Shown here: in pieces, positions 9,401-17,666 of the stretch
Layout of the letters: each line of letters starts with the position of its first letter
How positions within the stretch are numbered: the first letter of the stretch is position 1
Assembly (NCBI RefSeq): GCF_003663825.1
Contig: NZ_RCCC01000001.1
Span: 1,496,501 to 1,560,500 of the forward strand
Source of the DNA: Acidovorax sp. 106
GTDB taxonomy: Bacteria; Pseudomonadota; Gammaproteobacteria; Burkholderiales; Burkholderiaceae_C
Direction of reading: 5' to 3'
Length of the DNA stretch: 64,000 bases
Made by a program: the position numbers and the translations under genes
The notes under the pieces: generated by a model
Databases searched by the model: none
Told to the model about the DNA's origin: nothing
Seen by the model: the letters and a program-made list of their open reading frames with translations, nothing else

Positions 9401-10190
9401 GCACCTTCATGAACATCTGGCGGTAGCGCAGACCGGCATTGACCGCGGCCACCAGCAACCCGATCACCACCGCCACCCCGGCTATTCCTAACGCCAAGGG
9501 CGTGCCATCGGCAGCGGCCAGCAGCTCCAGTTCGTCGGGTTCATCAATGAAGCGCAGCGCAGCCATGCCGGTGTAGTGCATGCCTGCAATCGCCAGGCCC
9601 ATCACCGCGCCAGCCGCCCAGTCCAGGCGCTGCCTGCGCCAGCGCACCACGCGCTCCAGTCCAAAGCGTACCCACAGCGCCACGATGGCCAGCAGCACCG
9701 CCACCAGCACCGACGCGGCAAAGCCCCAGGGGTCGTAGCGCATGACGGAGGCCCACTGCGATGCCGCCATGCCGATGTAATGCATGGCCCCAATGCCCGC
9801 ACCCACAAACACCCCACCCACCACCAGCGCCAGGCGGCCAATCTCACGGCGCATCAACAGCCCCAGCGCCACCCACGAGGCCAGCACGCTGGGCAACATG
9901 GACAGCACCGTGGTGACGGCGTCAAACCGGCCCCGCGCGCACACCGCAAAGGCCAGCATGCCAATGAAGTGCATGGACCAGATGCCCCCGCCCAGCGCCA
10001 GTGCCCCCGAGCCCCGCGCCAGTTGTCGCGTGAGCCCCACATCGGCCTGGCGCGCCAGGGCGGCCATCTGCAGCGCCAGCACCGAGGCCAGCATCGCCAT
10101 CACCACCGACAGCGCCACCAGCCAGGGGTTGTGCTGCGCCCACAGCATGGGGTAGACCTGCGCGTTGCTGATGAAAAATTGGTCCAGCAT
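6438..10190 (-). CDS. MHYT-domain hybrid sensor histidine kinase with PAS, receiver and HPt domains
   Basis: 1,250 residues. The N-terminal membrane MHYT domain (residues 1-250) has the three repeats MHFIGM, MHYIGM and MHYTGM, thought to bind metal and sense a diatomic gas. Several PAS domains follow (about 275-640), then HisKA (FLANMSHEIRTPMNAIIGF, His near 665), HATPase (DTGIGI, GGTGLGTTIS), a receiver (VVLMDLQMPGMDG, Asp near 946) and a C-terminal HPt domain (LAHRLRGAAANL, His near 1100). A full His-Asp-His relay therefore lies in one chain. ATG 10190 starts MLDQFF directly before the first membrane helix; the longer frame to 10538 has no recognisable sequence. It is first in an operon with the HD-GYP regulator and flavoprotein. 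Confidence 0.93.
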   Translation of the reverse strand: MLDQFFISNAQVYPMLWAQHNPWLVALSVVMAMLASVLALQMAALARQADVGLTRQLARGSGALALGGGIWSMHFIGMLAFAVCARGRFDAVTTVLSMLPSVLASWVALGLLMRREIGRLALVVGGVFVGAGIGAMHYIGMAASQWASVMRYDPWGFAASVLVAVLLAIVALWVRFGLERVVRWRRQRLDWAAGAVMGLAIAGMHYTGMAALRFIDEPDELELLAAADGTPLALGIAGVAVVIGLLVAAVNAGLRYRQMFMKVRQSESRLRAIADTAADGIVMIDARGLVQSFNAAAERILGWHASEVVGQNVSMLMPEPDRSRHDGYLQRYLSGQGGSIVGSSSREVQALRRDGSTVPIRLSVGRVRLDGDPVFVGFIGDLSQRRAMEQELQRSEQRLRSLMGNIPGVTFRCSYDADWTMLFVSDAVTALTGWQPQDFLEGRVNFTQLTLPEEVPRLWEEVSSAVAQCRPYHVEFRLLDRQGRVRSVSESGRPVVGDDGQVQWIDGVIMDMTVFKERNAEFESTVRAIDRALAVAEFDLQGNVLTANANFRELMGYRLDEIVGLHHRMFCESAYAQSAAYDEFWQQLRDGKLDGGEYLRLGKDGQRIWIQATYNPIFDAQGQPFKVVKFATDLSERRAMEQELRAAKDRAEQAAAARSTFLANMSHEIRTPMNAIIGFTEALLDTPMEPQQRRHLGTVQHSARSMLRLLNDILDTAKLEKGAVELEIADFSLLEVCEQILASLRIHAAKKLLELQCLATEQVPTYLRGDALRLQQVLLNLLGNALKFTQQGHVLLRLDYQDGSLVMEVEDTGIGIAAQHLDRIFDPFAQADASTTRQFGGTGLGTTISRQLVELMGGTIGVRSTLGVGTTFTVRLPLPIGQATEAVATPSHAAQLPPLRVLAVDDVPANIELLQIQLDRGRHQVTVARDGEEAVQAYAQGRFDVVLMDLQMPGMDGLEATRRIRAFEQAQRRKPVPVIALSASVLEQDRRNARAAGMDGFASKPLEPARLFREIARVLNLQPDAASDWGALTAAAALSSPAVVPAPQAQGVIDWERGTQLWGQRALLRDAIARLVGEHEATPATLQTLVAQRDLDSARALAHRLRGAAANLALMPLQTLARRIEEAARAMDRTALVPLVAALPAALLAVQQALASEADAAAAPAPGVGQHAPLAPAQRAQALAAAQALAQGLARSELAQPPLDLLAQLLPGDAMERLQEAIDTFDFDQALVQLQQLRTHWIDEPTETPA

Positions 10191-10428
10191 GGAATCCACC
10201 TGTGTGATCGGAGCCTGGTGCGGTGAACAAAACCCAGCAAAGCAGAGCGGCACCCTGCCGCCAGGGGCGTTTTGTGAACCGCGCCCAAGGCGCTTGTTTC
10301 CAGCGGTTACCGCCTGTTTTTTGGCATGGTAGCGGCAATACGGGCCGCGCATCGCCAAAGCCTGAGCGACGCCCCTAGAACCCCATGGGGCCACGGCACG
10401 TGCTCCCCGCCGCGCCCAGCCGCGGGGC

Positions 10429-12000
10429 TCAGTGCGCCACCACCTTGCCCCATTCGCGCTCGTAGGTGTGCACCAGCACCTGGTTGGACAGGCGGTTGAC
10501 CTCGGCAGGCACCCGCGCCATGTCCAGCGGAAAGTCAAACAGCAGCGGCAGCGTTTGCGGGCTCAGGAACTGCAAGCCACCGGGCAGCGCATCGGGCATG
10601 CGCCAGGGGCGGCGGCTGGCCAGCACGTAGCCCCACTCGCCAAAGCTGGGCACATGGGCGTGGTAAGGGGCTGTGCGCAAGCCCACCGATTCGATGGTGC
10701 CCACCACCGTCCAAAAACTCTGGCGCGCCACCAGGGGCGAGGTGGTTTGCACCACGGCGTAGCCGCTGGCCGACAAGCGTTTGTCCAGCAGCGAATAGAA
10801 GCTGTTGGTGTATAGCTTGCCGATGGAGAAGTTGGTCGGGTCCGGGAAGTCCACCACGATGACGTCAAAAGTGTCTTCCCCTTGTTGCAGCCACTGGAAG
10901 GCGTCGGTGTTGACGATGTGCACCTTGGGGTTCTTCAGCGCGCCGCCGTTCAGCCGCGCCAGTGTGGGGTGCTCGGTGAAGGTGCGGGTCATGGCCGGGT
11001 CCAGCTCCACCAGCGTGACGGATTCGACCGAGGGGTATTTGAGAATTTCGCGCACCGCCATGCCGTCCCCGCCGCCCAGCACGGCCACGCGCTTCGGACG
11101 GCCGTGCGCCGCCATGGCCGGGTGCACCAGGGCCTCGTGGTAGCGGTACTCGTCACGCTCGGCAAACTGCAGGTTGCCGTTGAGGAACAACCGGTGCCCG
11201 GCCTTGCCGTGGGTGACCACGATGCGCTGGTAGGGCGATGCGGTGCTGAACACCACGCGGTCCTGGTAGAACTTGTCTTCGGCCAGGGTGGTGATGTGGT
11301 CGGCCCCGGCAAAGCCCGCCAGCAGCGCCAGCAGCACCATCACGCAGGCCACCGCATGCGCCCGCAGGCGGCGCAGCTCCGCGCGAAACAGCCACACCGC
11401 CCACAGCGCCACCGCCGCGTTCATCAGCCCAAACAGCAGCCCCGTGCGAATAAGCCCCAGGTGCGGCACCAGCAGCAGCGGAAAGGCCATGGACACGGCC
11501 AGCGCGCCCAGGTAATCAAACGTGAGCACCTGCGACACCAGGTCCTTGAGGGCGGTGTTGCGCTTGAGGATGCGCATGACCAGCGGAATCTCCAGCCCCA
11601 CCAGCGTGCCCACCATGAGCACCATGCCGTACAGCAAAAACCGAAAGGCCCCCGGCGCATACGCATTGGCCAGAAACAGCGTGGCAGGCAGCGCCCCGCC
11701 AATCAACGCCACCAGCAGCTCAATGCGCAAAAAATGCGCGGGCAGCTGCCGATCAAAGTACCGCGACAGCCACGACCCCACGCCCATGGCAAACAGGTAG
11801 GTGCCGATGATGGTAGAGAACTGCAGCACCGAATCGCCCAGCACATACGACGCCAGCGCCCCCGCCGCCAGCTCGTAAAGCAGGCCACAGGCCGCCACCA
11901 CGAAGACGCTGATGAGCAGGGCAACGTCGATGGGGCGGGGGCCTGGGGTGGGCCGTTCAGGCGCTGCGGCGCCCGGCGCTGGGTGTGAGGTGGAAGACAT
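10429..12000 (-). CDS. speE: Membrane-anchored polyamine aminopropyltransferase (spermidine synthase family)
   Basis: About 523 residues. The N-terminal half (residues 25-240) holds several hydrophobic helices (VALLISVFVVAACGLLYELAAG, YLFAMGVGSWLSRYF, FLLYGMVLMVGTLVGLEIPL). The C-terminal half is a spermidine-synthase fold with VAVLGGGDGMAVREILKYP (near 308) and FDVIVVDFPDP. Soluble SpeE transfers aminopropyl groups from decarboxylated SAM to putrescine; whether this membrane-fused subfamily does the same is not established from sequence. ATG 12000 lacks a strong Shine-Dalgarno; a TTG at 12018 is an alternative. In many genomes this fused form lies beside DUF350 and DUF4178 genes, and those follow here beyond the TonB receptor. 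Confidence 0.88.
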   Translation of the reverse strand: MSSTSHPAPGAAAPERPTPGPRPIDVALLISVFVVAACGLLYELAAGALASYVLGDSVLQFSTIIGTYLFAMGVGSWLSRYFDRQLPAHFLRIELLVALIGGALPATLFLANAYAPGAFRFLLYGMVLMVGTLVGLEIPLVMRILKRNTALKDLVSQVLTFDYLGALAVSMAFPLLLVPHLGLIRTGLLFGLMNAAVALWAVWLFRAELRRLRAHAVACVMVLLALLAGFAGADHITTLAEDKFYQDRVVFSTASPYQRIVVTHGKAGHRLFLNGNLQFAERDEYRYHEALVHPAMAAHGRPKRVAVLGGGDGMAVREILKYPSVESVTLVELDPAMTRTFTEHPTLARLNGGALKNPKVHIVNTDAFQWLQQGEDTFDVIVVDFPDPTNFSIGKLYTNSFYSLLDKRLSASGYAVVQTTSPLVARQSFWTVVGTIESVGLRTAPYHAHVPSFGEWGYVLASRRPWRMPDALPGGLQFLSPQTLPLLFDFPLDMARVPAEVNRLSNQVLVHTYEREWGKVVAH

Positions 12001-12140
12001 GGGAGAAAGACCAGGCAATGCCCTGACAAATCAACCCGGTATTGTGGGGGTGAATGCCCTGGCCTCTGCCCGCCAAACCCCGACAGCAACGGGCAGTATG
12101 GCGTCCACGCTACACACAGGCGCCCTCAGGGGCAAGGCGC

Positions 12141-14300
12141 TCAGAACTGGTAGTTCACGCTCAGCAGCACGCTGCGCGGGGCACCGGGCATGCTGGCAGA
12201 GCGCCAGTATTCCTTGTCCAGCAGGTTGGACAGGGCCAGGGTGGCGCTCCAAGGGGCAGCGCGCCAACCGATCAAGGCGTCCCAGCGGGTATAGCCAGGC
12301 AGGCGCGTGGTGTTGGCCTCGTTGGTGTAGCGGCTGCTGGTGTGCGTGACCCCCAACTCTCCGTACCAGGCCCCCTCGGGCGCGTAGCGCACGAACAGAT
12401 TGCCGTTGCGCTTGGCCGTGTCGCGCAAAGTTTTGCCTTCGTTGGCAGGCACGCTGCGGTCCTCCACGACCTTGGCGCTCATCAAACCGATGCCACCGCG
12501 CACGTACCACGAAGGCGCAACGCGCCCTGCGGCACTCCACTCAATGCCGCGCGAGCGTTCTTTGCCCCGCACCATGTACAGCAGAGGGTTGTTCACGGGC
12601 TCTGGCTGGTAACGGATGTTGTAGTGCTCCAGCTGGTACACCGCCAGTTGGGTGGACAACTTGCCATCCAGCCAATCGCTCTTGACGCCAGCCTCGATCT
12701 GGCGCGAGTGCTGAGGCTCCGCATCAAACACGGCATTGGGATCCACGGACACACTCAGTAGCCCACGCCCTCCATAGGGAGAGAAACTCTTGCTGTAGGA
12801 GGTGTAGAGGCTGTGGTCACGCACAGGCTGCCAGACCAGGCCAGCGCGCGGGCTCACAGAATCGCCGCTGGTCGTGCGCTGGGCCCCAGTGAGCTGATTC
12901 AAAGTCGTGAAGTCAAAACTGTCGTAGCGGGCACCGACCAGCAACTTCCATTGCGGTGCAAGGTGGATGAGGTCTTGGGCGTACAGCGCTTTGGCTTGCG
13001 CCTCATGCAGATTTTGCTGTGACGGGGCGCCTTGAACGGGGCGCACTGCGTTGAGCACCGGATTGAACGGATCGACAAACCCGTTGCTGTTGGCGGTAGA
13101 GAACAAACGGGGGTTGCGCACCTCCTCGCTGTGCTCCAGACCCACCAGCAATTCATGGCGCATGCCAACCACATCCATCCGGCCACTGAGGTCAAGGGTG
13201 TGGTTCGTCGTCTTGTTACTGGTTTCCTGCCAGGCGTAGCTCTGGCGTACGCGGCCTGGGTTGGAGCAAGCCACGCCCGCCGATGTACGGCCCTGCGCGT
13301 TGCAGTAGGTACCTGCAAAGTAGTGATCAAAGTCCTGGCTGGCCTCGCGCTTGCTGGCCACCCAGCGCAGGCTCCAAGCGGCATTGAAGTCGTAGCTCAG
13401 GTCTGATCGGAGCACGCGCAGGCGGTCTTCCACATAGTCTCCAGGCTGCGCAAACCCTTGCCGAATAGACACCCCCGCAGGCAACTGATCGTAGGCAGGC
13501 CCACGGTCGGGCACGCGCCATACGTTGTCGTAGGTGTACTGCCCCGTCCAGCGCAGGCCGGTACGTGTGTCCACCGTGATGCTGGGCGACACCATCTCGT
13601 TCTTGTTGCGGATGCCACTGCGAAAGCTGTGCGCCTGCTCGCGGTCCGCCGTCAGGCGCACGGCCACGTTGGGGTTGATGACCTTGTTGATGTCGAGGGT
13701 GCCACCGTAGTTGTCCCACGAGCCGCCTCGCAGGGTCAGGCTGCTCTTGGCATCAAAGCGGGCCTGTTTGCTGACCAAGTTGATCACCCCACCGCCCGCG
13801 CTGCGGCCATACAGCACCGATGCGGGGCCTTTGAGGATTTCAATCCGTTCGACGTTTGCGGTGCTGCGGCGCACCTGGCCACTTTCGCGCACGCCGTCGC
13901 GGTAGATATCGCCCGAGTCCGCTGCAAAGCCCCGGATCATCACGCCCTCGCCGCGCATGTCGTAGCTGGTGTTGACGCCCGGCACGCCATCGAGCATGGT
14001 GGCCAGGTCGTTGATGCCGTAGCTTTTGTACTTGTTGACTTCCAGCGTGTCGATGGTCTGCGGAATGTCTTTGGGCGCCATGTAGGTCTTGGTGGCGGTG
14101 GTCACGCCTTCGGGGCGCACATCGTCAGGGTCATATTGCGCGCCCGTGACCTGCACGGCCGGCAGTTCTGCGGCCGTGCGCGGAGTGTCCTGCGCCAGGG
14201 CCTGGCCGCCCCAAGAGCCAAAACCCACTAAAAGGGCCGCGCCCATGCGGCCCAAAGGAAAACGGGCAGCCTTGCTGCCCGTACTGGAATCAATTGCCAT
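12141..14300 (-). CDS. TonB-dependent siderophore receptor
   Basis: 719 residues: a signal peptide (cleavage near ALAQ-DTP), a plug domain (DIPQTIDTLE, GVNTSYDMRGEGVMIRGF, IEILKGPASVLYGRSAGGGVINLV), then a 22-strand barrel ending in the C-terminal aromatic of outer-membrane proteins (SVNYQF). The plug is of the ferric-siderophore (FhuA/FpvA-like) type without an N-terminal signalling domain, so no sigma/anti-sigma partner is implied. A Fur-like box upstream supports iron repression. It sits as a single cistron between the SpeE-like gene and the DUF350 gene, apparently splitting an otherwise related cluster. Confidence 0.93.
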   Translation of the reverse strand: MAIDSSTGSKAARFPLGRMGAALLVGFGSWGGQALAQDTPRTAAELPAVQVTGAQYDPDDVRPEGVTTATKTYMAPKDIPQTIDTLEVNKYKSYGINDLATMLDGVPGVNTSYDMRGEGVMIRGFAADSGDIYRDGVRESGQVRRSTANVERIEILKGPASVLYGRSAGGGVINLVSKQARFDAKSSLTLRGGSWDNYGGTLDINKVINPNVAVRLTADREQAHSFRSGIRNKNEMVSPSITVDTRTGLRWTGQYTYDNVWRVPDRGPAYDQLPAGVSIRQGFAQPGDYVEDRLRVLRSDLSYDFNAAWSLRWVASKREASQDFDHYFAGTYCNAQGRTSAGVACSNPGRVRQSYAWQETSNKTTNHTLDLSGRMDVVGMRHELLVGLEHSEEVRNPRLFSTANSNGFVDPFNPVLNAVRPVQGAPSQQNLHEAQAKALYAQDLIHLAPQWKLLVGARYDSFDFTTLNQLTGAQRTTSGDSVSPRAGLVWQPVRDHSLYTSYSKSFSPYGGRGLLSVSVDPNAVFDAEPQHSRQIEAGVKSDWLDGKLSTQLAVYQLEHYNIRYQPEPVNNPLLYMVRGKERSRGIEWSAAGRVAPSWYVRGGIGLMSAKVVEDRSVPANEGKTLRDTAKRNGNLFVRYAPEGAWYGELGVTHTSSRYTNEANTTRLPGYTRWDALIGWRAAPWSATLALSNLLDKEYWRSASMPGAPRSVLLSVNYQF

Positions 14301-14363
14301 GTCAACGTCCTGAATAGCGCGCGCTTCTTTGCAGAAGGCGCCAAATACTGAACGTCACATCTT

Positions 14364-14391
14364 AATGCAAACGAGAACAATTATTATTTAA
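14364..14391 (-). promoter_or_regulatory. Fur-box-like operator for the TonB receptor
   Basis: Read on the minus strand, the stretch contains AATAATAATTGTTCTCGTT followed by TGCATTAAG. This matches the hexamer pattern of Fur sites (GATAAT-like units with ATTxTCxTTT). It lies 64-91 bp upstream of the receptor's ATG, in an AT-rich gap expected to hold the promoter. Confidence 0.65.
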
Positions 14392-14452
14392 TAATTTACC
14401 CAGGCGACACATTGGAGCCGCACAGCGCACAGGCTTGCGCGCCAACGACACG

Positions 14453-14674
14453 TCAATGGATCGCTGCCGCCACGATGATGCTGATGCCCAGGCACATGGC
14501 GGCCACCACCAGGCCCAGGGCCTGGTTTTGCTTTTCGACGATTTCGCGCCACAGGTCGTAGGGCGTGATCTTGTCGATGATGATGAAGGCCACCCAGAAG
14601 ATGATGATGCCCATCAGGGCATACAGCAGCGTGCCGCCGATGGACAGGGGGTGAAGCCATTCGAATTTGGTCAT
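14453..14674 (-). CDS. DUF350 (YjfL-type) small membrane protein
   Basis: 73 residues with two hydrophobic helices (GGTLLYALMGIIIFWVAFIIID and ALGLVVAAMCLGISIIVAAAIH) joined by a charged loop (KITPYDLWREIVEKQNQ). This is the DUF350 pattern of E. coli YjfL. The family is uncharacterised and recurs beside PspA-like, DUF4178 and SpeE-like genes. It is the last gene of the SPFH-DUF4178-DUF350 run, 56 bp after the DUF4178 stop. An alternative start was not needed: ATG 14674 is preceded by GGAGAACC. Confidence 0.85.
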   Translation of the reverse strand: MTKFEWLHPLSIGGTLLYALMGIIIFWVAFIIIDKITPYDLWREIVEKQNQALGLVVAAMCLGISIIVAAAIH

Positions 14675-14730
14675 GCGGTTCTCCGGTGAAAGTCTGGTTG
14701 TTTCGATGTCATTGCAATGTCATGTGCATG

Positions 14731-16242
14731 TCACTTGTGCCCGCCGCCGGAGGAGTAGCCTCCGTACGAGCCGCCCGAGCTGCGGTAGCCCGATGAGGAG
14801 CAGTTCTCGACCCGGGGGTCGCAGCTGGAGCAGCGGCTCATGAGGATGAGCAAGATGATGATGACCACCGCGATGAGGATGATGGTGCCGCAGCCCATGC
14901 CCGACTTGGCCACGAACGGACCGGTGTCGTCACGCTGGAGCACGTCCTTCTTGTCGTCGAGCTTGAAGGCCTTGGCCACCGTGTCACTGCTGAGCTTGTC
15001 GCCCGACGACCAGGTGATCTCGTTGGCGCTTTGCTCCAGCGATAGCAGGCCTTTGCTGCTGGCGAAGTCGCGGTTGGAGGTTTTTTGGCCCCGGCTCACC
15101 TGCCAGTAGAACTCGCCCAGCACGTAGGTGGTTTCGGCCTCGTAGGTGTACTTGAGGTCGTACTTGGTGCCCATGTACGTGGCCGAGCGGCCGGTGGACG
15201 CCAGCTGCGGCGCGCCGGTGGTGGGGCGCACCATGCTCCAGCCTTCTTCGGAGTCGACCAGAAACGCAAAGCCGCGCTTTTGGTTGTAGAGCAGGTACTC
15301 GCTCCAGCCAAAGTGTTCGTCGTCGCCAGGCTCCACGCCCATGCGGTGCTGAAAGCCCACCACCTGCCAGTGCACGCCCTGCAGCTGCCCCTTGGTGCCC
15401 AGCGGGATGATGGGTTGCACGGGCTCGTCCTGCACGGCAGCGCGCAGCTCGCCGCCCACGCCACTGTCCAGGTTGATGAGGCTGGCGCACGAGCCGCAGG
15501 TGAGGCTCTTGGTAGTGGACAGCTGTACCTGCACGGGTGCGCCGCAATGCGGGCAGTTGAACTGGCGGCCTTTTTCTTCCTTGGCCGATGCGTCCTTGAG
15601 GCCTTGCAGTTGCAGGTCTTCGAGCAGCACCGAGGTGCCGCGTTCTACATTGGGCGGGGTGTGGCCGTAGTCGATGCTGAGCACTTCGCCGTCGGCGCTG
15701 CGCAGCTCCACCATGTCAAACGGCTGGCCCAGGGGCGGCAGTTTGGGCAGCTCGCCCTGGGCCGACAACAGCTGAGCGCGGCCACTGAAGGCCACGCTGT
15801 AGCTCTTGCCGTTGATGGCCGTGGTGGCGCCCAGGCGAAAGCGGCTGGCCTCGGGCAGCTCGCGGCCTGGGTTGATCTGGCGGGTGAAGACGTAGGCGCC
15901 GTTGTCTTCGCCCAGGCTGGCCATGGTGCCGTCTTGCAAAAACGCCACCCACTCGGTCCAGACCCCGGCCTCGGTTTTGTACTGCAGCCGCCCGATGAGG
16001 GTGAAGGGCTGCTCCTTGCCATCGAGCTTGGCGCGCCCACTGGCCATGAGCTGCAGCGGGCTGTGGTCGTCGAACAGCTCGGCCATCTTGCCCAGGCGCG
16101 TGAGCACATCGCCACTGCGCACCACGGTGCTTTGGCAGTAGCCGCACACGGCGTGCGTGGATTGCGCGCTCTTGAATTCCACCGGCGCGCCGCAGCCGGG
16201 GCAAGGGGCGCGGTAGGCGCGCTGGGTTGGGTCTGTGGCCAT
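14731..16242 (-). CDS. DUF4178-domain membrane protein with two zinc ribbons
   Basis: About 503 residues. The N-terminus has a zinc ribbon (CPGCGAP...CGYCQS); a second lies mid-protein (CPHCGAP...CGSC). Each is followed by a DUF4178 beta-domain (IGRLQYKT...WTEWVAFLQDG and VVGFQHRM...WSEYLLYNQKRGFAFLVD). One transmembrane helix (GTIILIAVVIIILLILM) lies near the C-terminus, then a Cys/Ser/Gly tail (RSSGGSYGGYSSGGG). Such proteins cluster with SPFH, DUF350 and SpeE-like genes; the function is unknown. ATG 16242 was chosen because the zinc ribbon begins 15 residues later. It lies downstream of the SPFH gene with a repeat in the gap. Confidence 0.87.
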   Translation of the reverse strand: MATDPTQRAYRAPCPGCGAPVEFKSAQSTHAVCGYCQSTVVRSGDVLTRLGKMAELFDDHSPLQLMASGRAKLDGKEQPFTLIGRLQYKTEAGVWTEWVAFLQDGTMASLGEDNGAYVFTRQINPGRELPEASRFRLGATTAINGKSYSVAFSGRAQLLSAQGELPKLPPLGQPFDMVELRSADGEVLSIDYGHTPPNVERGTSVLLEDLQLQGLKDASAKEEKGRQFNCPHCGAPVQVQLSTTKSLTCGSCASLINLDSGVGGELRAAVQDEPVQPIIPLGTKGQLQGVHWQVVGFQHRMGVEPGDDEHFGWSEYLLYNQKRGFAFLVDSEEGWSMVRPTTGAPQLASTGRSATYMGTKYDLKYTYEAETTYVLGEFYWQVSRGQKTSNRDFASSKGLLSLEQSANEITWSSGDKLSSDTVAKAFKLDDKKDVLQRDDTGPFVAKSGMGCGTIILIAVVIIILLILMSRCSSCDPRVENCSSSGYRSSGGSYGGYSSGGGHK

Positions 16243-16326
16243 GGGCAGGCGATGGGAAGGCGGTGAGCGAGTAGACGTCACCTGCGAACAAGGGCTGAAG
16301 GCAAAAATTGCCTCCAGCCCTCATTC

Positions 16327-16362
16327 AACAAGCGCGAGCAGCTATTGATTTAATAGCAAATT
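16327..16362. repeat. Partial Comamonadaceae-type repeat
   Basis: Contains CAACAAGCGCGAGCAGCTAT and TTAATAGCAAATT, one arm and half of the AGCGCT hairpin of the dispersed repeat. It lies between the SPFH and DUF4178 genes, just after the SPFH stop. Confidence 0.7.
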
Positions 16363-16365
16363 CGG

Positions 16366-17412
16366 TCAGACCAGCTTTTTCAGCAGCTCTGCCTTCTTGG
16401 CGTCGAACTCTTCCTGCGTGAGGATGCCCTTGGCCTTGAGGTCGCCCAGCTTTTCCAGCGTGGCCATCACCTCGTCGGCGCGCACACCCACCGGGGCTGC
16501 GGGTACAGCAGCAGGGGCCGCCTGGGCCGCGCCGCCTTGCAGGCCCTGCTGCAGGTTTTGCGCCAGCACCTGGCCCAGCGCCACGCCCGCGCCCAGGCCC
16601 ATGGCGTCGCCCGCAATACCACCGCCATTGCCCGCACCTTCGGCAAATTTGGGGATGGCCTGCGCCGTCTGGTACTGCATGAACTTGGCCATGTCGTTGC
16701 CGACCATGCCCATGCCAATCTTCTGGTCGAGGATCTTTTGCAGCTCTTCGGGCAGCGACACGTTCTGCACGGTCATGGCTTCGAGCAGCAGACCGATCTT
16801 GGCAAAAGCGGGTTGCAGCTCTTTGGCCAGCGCGTCGGCAAACGCGATCTGATTGGCCGCCAAATCCAGGAAGGGCAGGCCGCTGCTGGCGATGGCGTTG
16901 CTGATGTTTTGCAGCACCAGGCCACGCAGTTGGCCGTCCACCTCGGCCACGGTGTATTCCTCGCGCGTGCCGGAGATTTCGGTGTGGAACAGCTTGGGGT
17001 CTGCCACGCGGAAGGCGTAGTTACCAAAGGCGCGCAGGCGCACGGCACCGAAGTCCTTGTCGCGGATGGTGATGGGCTGGGGCGTGCCCCACTTCTGGTC
17101 GATCTGCTGGCGGGTGCTGAAGAAGTAGACGTCGCTCTTGAAGGGCGACTCAAAGAGCTTGTCCCAGTTCTTCAGGTAGGTCAGGACGGGCAGCGTCTGC
17201 GTGGTGAGCTTGTGCGTGCCGGGGCCAAACACGTCGGCCACTTTGCCTTCGTTGACGAAGAGCGCCATCTGCGACTCGCGAACGATGAGCGTGCCGCCGT
17301 TCTGGATTTCCATGTCGCGCATCGGGAAGCGCCACGCCAGGGTGCCGTCGCTGTCTTCAGTCCACTGGATGATGTCAATGAACTGTTTCTTGATGAAGTC
17401 CATCAGGGCCAT
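16366..17412 (-). CDS. SPFH-domain protein with C-terminal SHOCT motif (virion-core-protein-like)
   Basis: 348 residues. An SPFH (band 7/flotillin-like) domain fills the N-terminal two thirds (IVRESQMALFVNEGKVADVFGPGTHKL, LEAMTVQNVSLPEELQKILDQK). A Gly/Ala-rich linker follows, then a SHOCT motif (VMATLEKLGDLKAKGILTQEEF). There is no transmembrane helix, so it is probably a peripheral membrane scaffold. ATG 17412 has GGGAG nearby, and the domain begins right after it. As first gene of the run with DUF4178 and DUF350 it probably recruits those membrane proteins (inference from context). Family proteins are often misnamed after a poxvirus virion core protein. Confidence 0.87.
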   Translation of the reverse strand: MALMDFIKKQFIDIIQWTEDSDGTLAWRFPMRDMEIQNGGTLIVRESQMALFVNEGKVADVFGPGTHKLTTQTLPVLTYLKNWDKLFESPFKSDVYFFSTRQQIDQKWGTPQPITIRDKDFGAVRLRAFGNYAFRVADPKLFHTEISGTREEYTVAEVDGQLRGLVLQNISNAIASSGLPFLDLAANQIAFADALAKELQPAFAKIGLLLEAMTVQNVSLPEELQKILDQKIGMGMVGNDMAKFMQYQTAQAIPKFAEGAGNGGGIAGDAMGLGAGVALGQVLAQNLQQGLQGGAAQAAPAAVPAAPVGVRADEVMATLEKLGDLKAKGILTQEEFDAKKAELLKKLV

Positions 17413-17577
17413 GTGTGCTCCCAGTAGCGCTTGCGCGCTTGCGCTGTTGAAAAGAGAACCATCATAGCAACGGGGGTGTTGCGAAGAAAGAGCACGCGGC
17501 GTATGGATTTGGGGCGAGCGGTAACCAGGCATTGCGGAGCCATCGCGCCCGCTTATTCATAGTGACTATCTTTTGTT

Positions 17578-17603
17578 TAGCCAATGCCAATTGGCATTAG
17601 CTA
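17578..17603. promoter_or_regulatory. 26-bp near-perfect palindrome, operator-like
   Basis: Centred at 17590/17591; a perfect 16-bp core AATGCCAATTGGCATT is extended to TAGCC/AGCTA arms with one mismatched pair. It lies in the divergent gap between the SPFH gene (minus) and the DUF2061 gene (plus), 64-89 bp before the latter's ATG. A dimeric repressor site is plausible; the factor is unknown. Confidence 0.5.
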
Positions 17604-17666
17604 TTGAGAATGCCTACCATTTGAACCAGTCCCAGCCGTACACCCGACACTCCCAAGGAGCCCGCC

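Noticed and set aside
7638..9491. 617-residue plus-strand frame across the hybrid kinase
   Set aside because: Shadow of the kinase coding strand; no recognisable motif, while the minus strand has PAS, HisKA and ATPase motifs.
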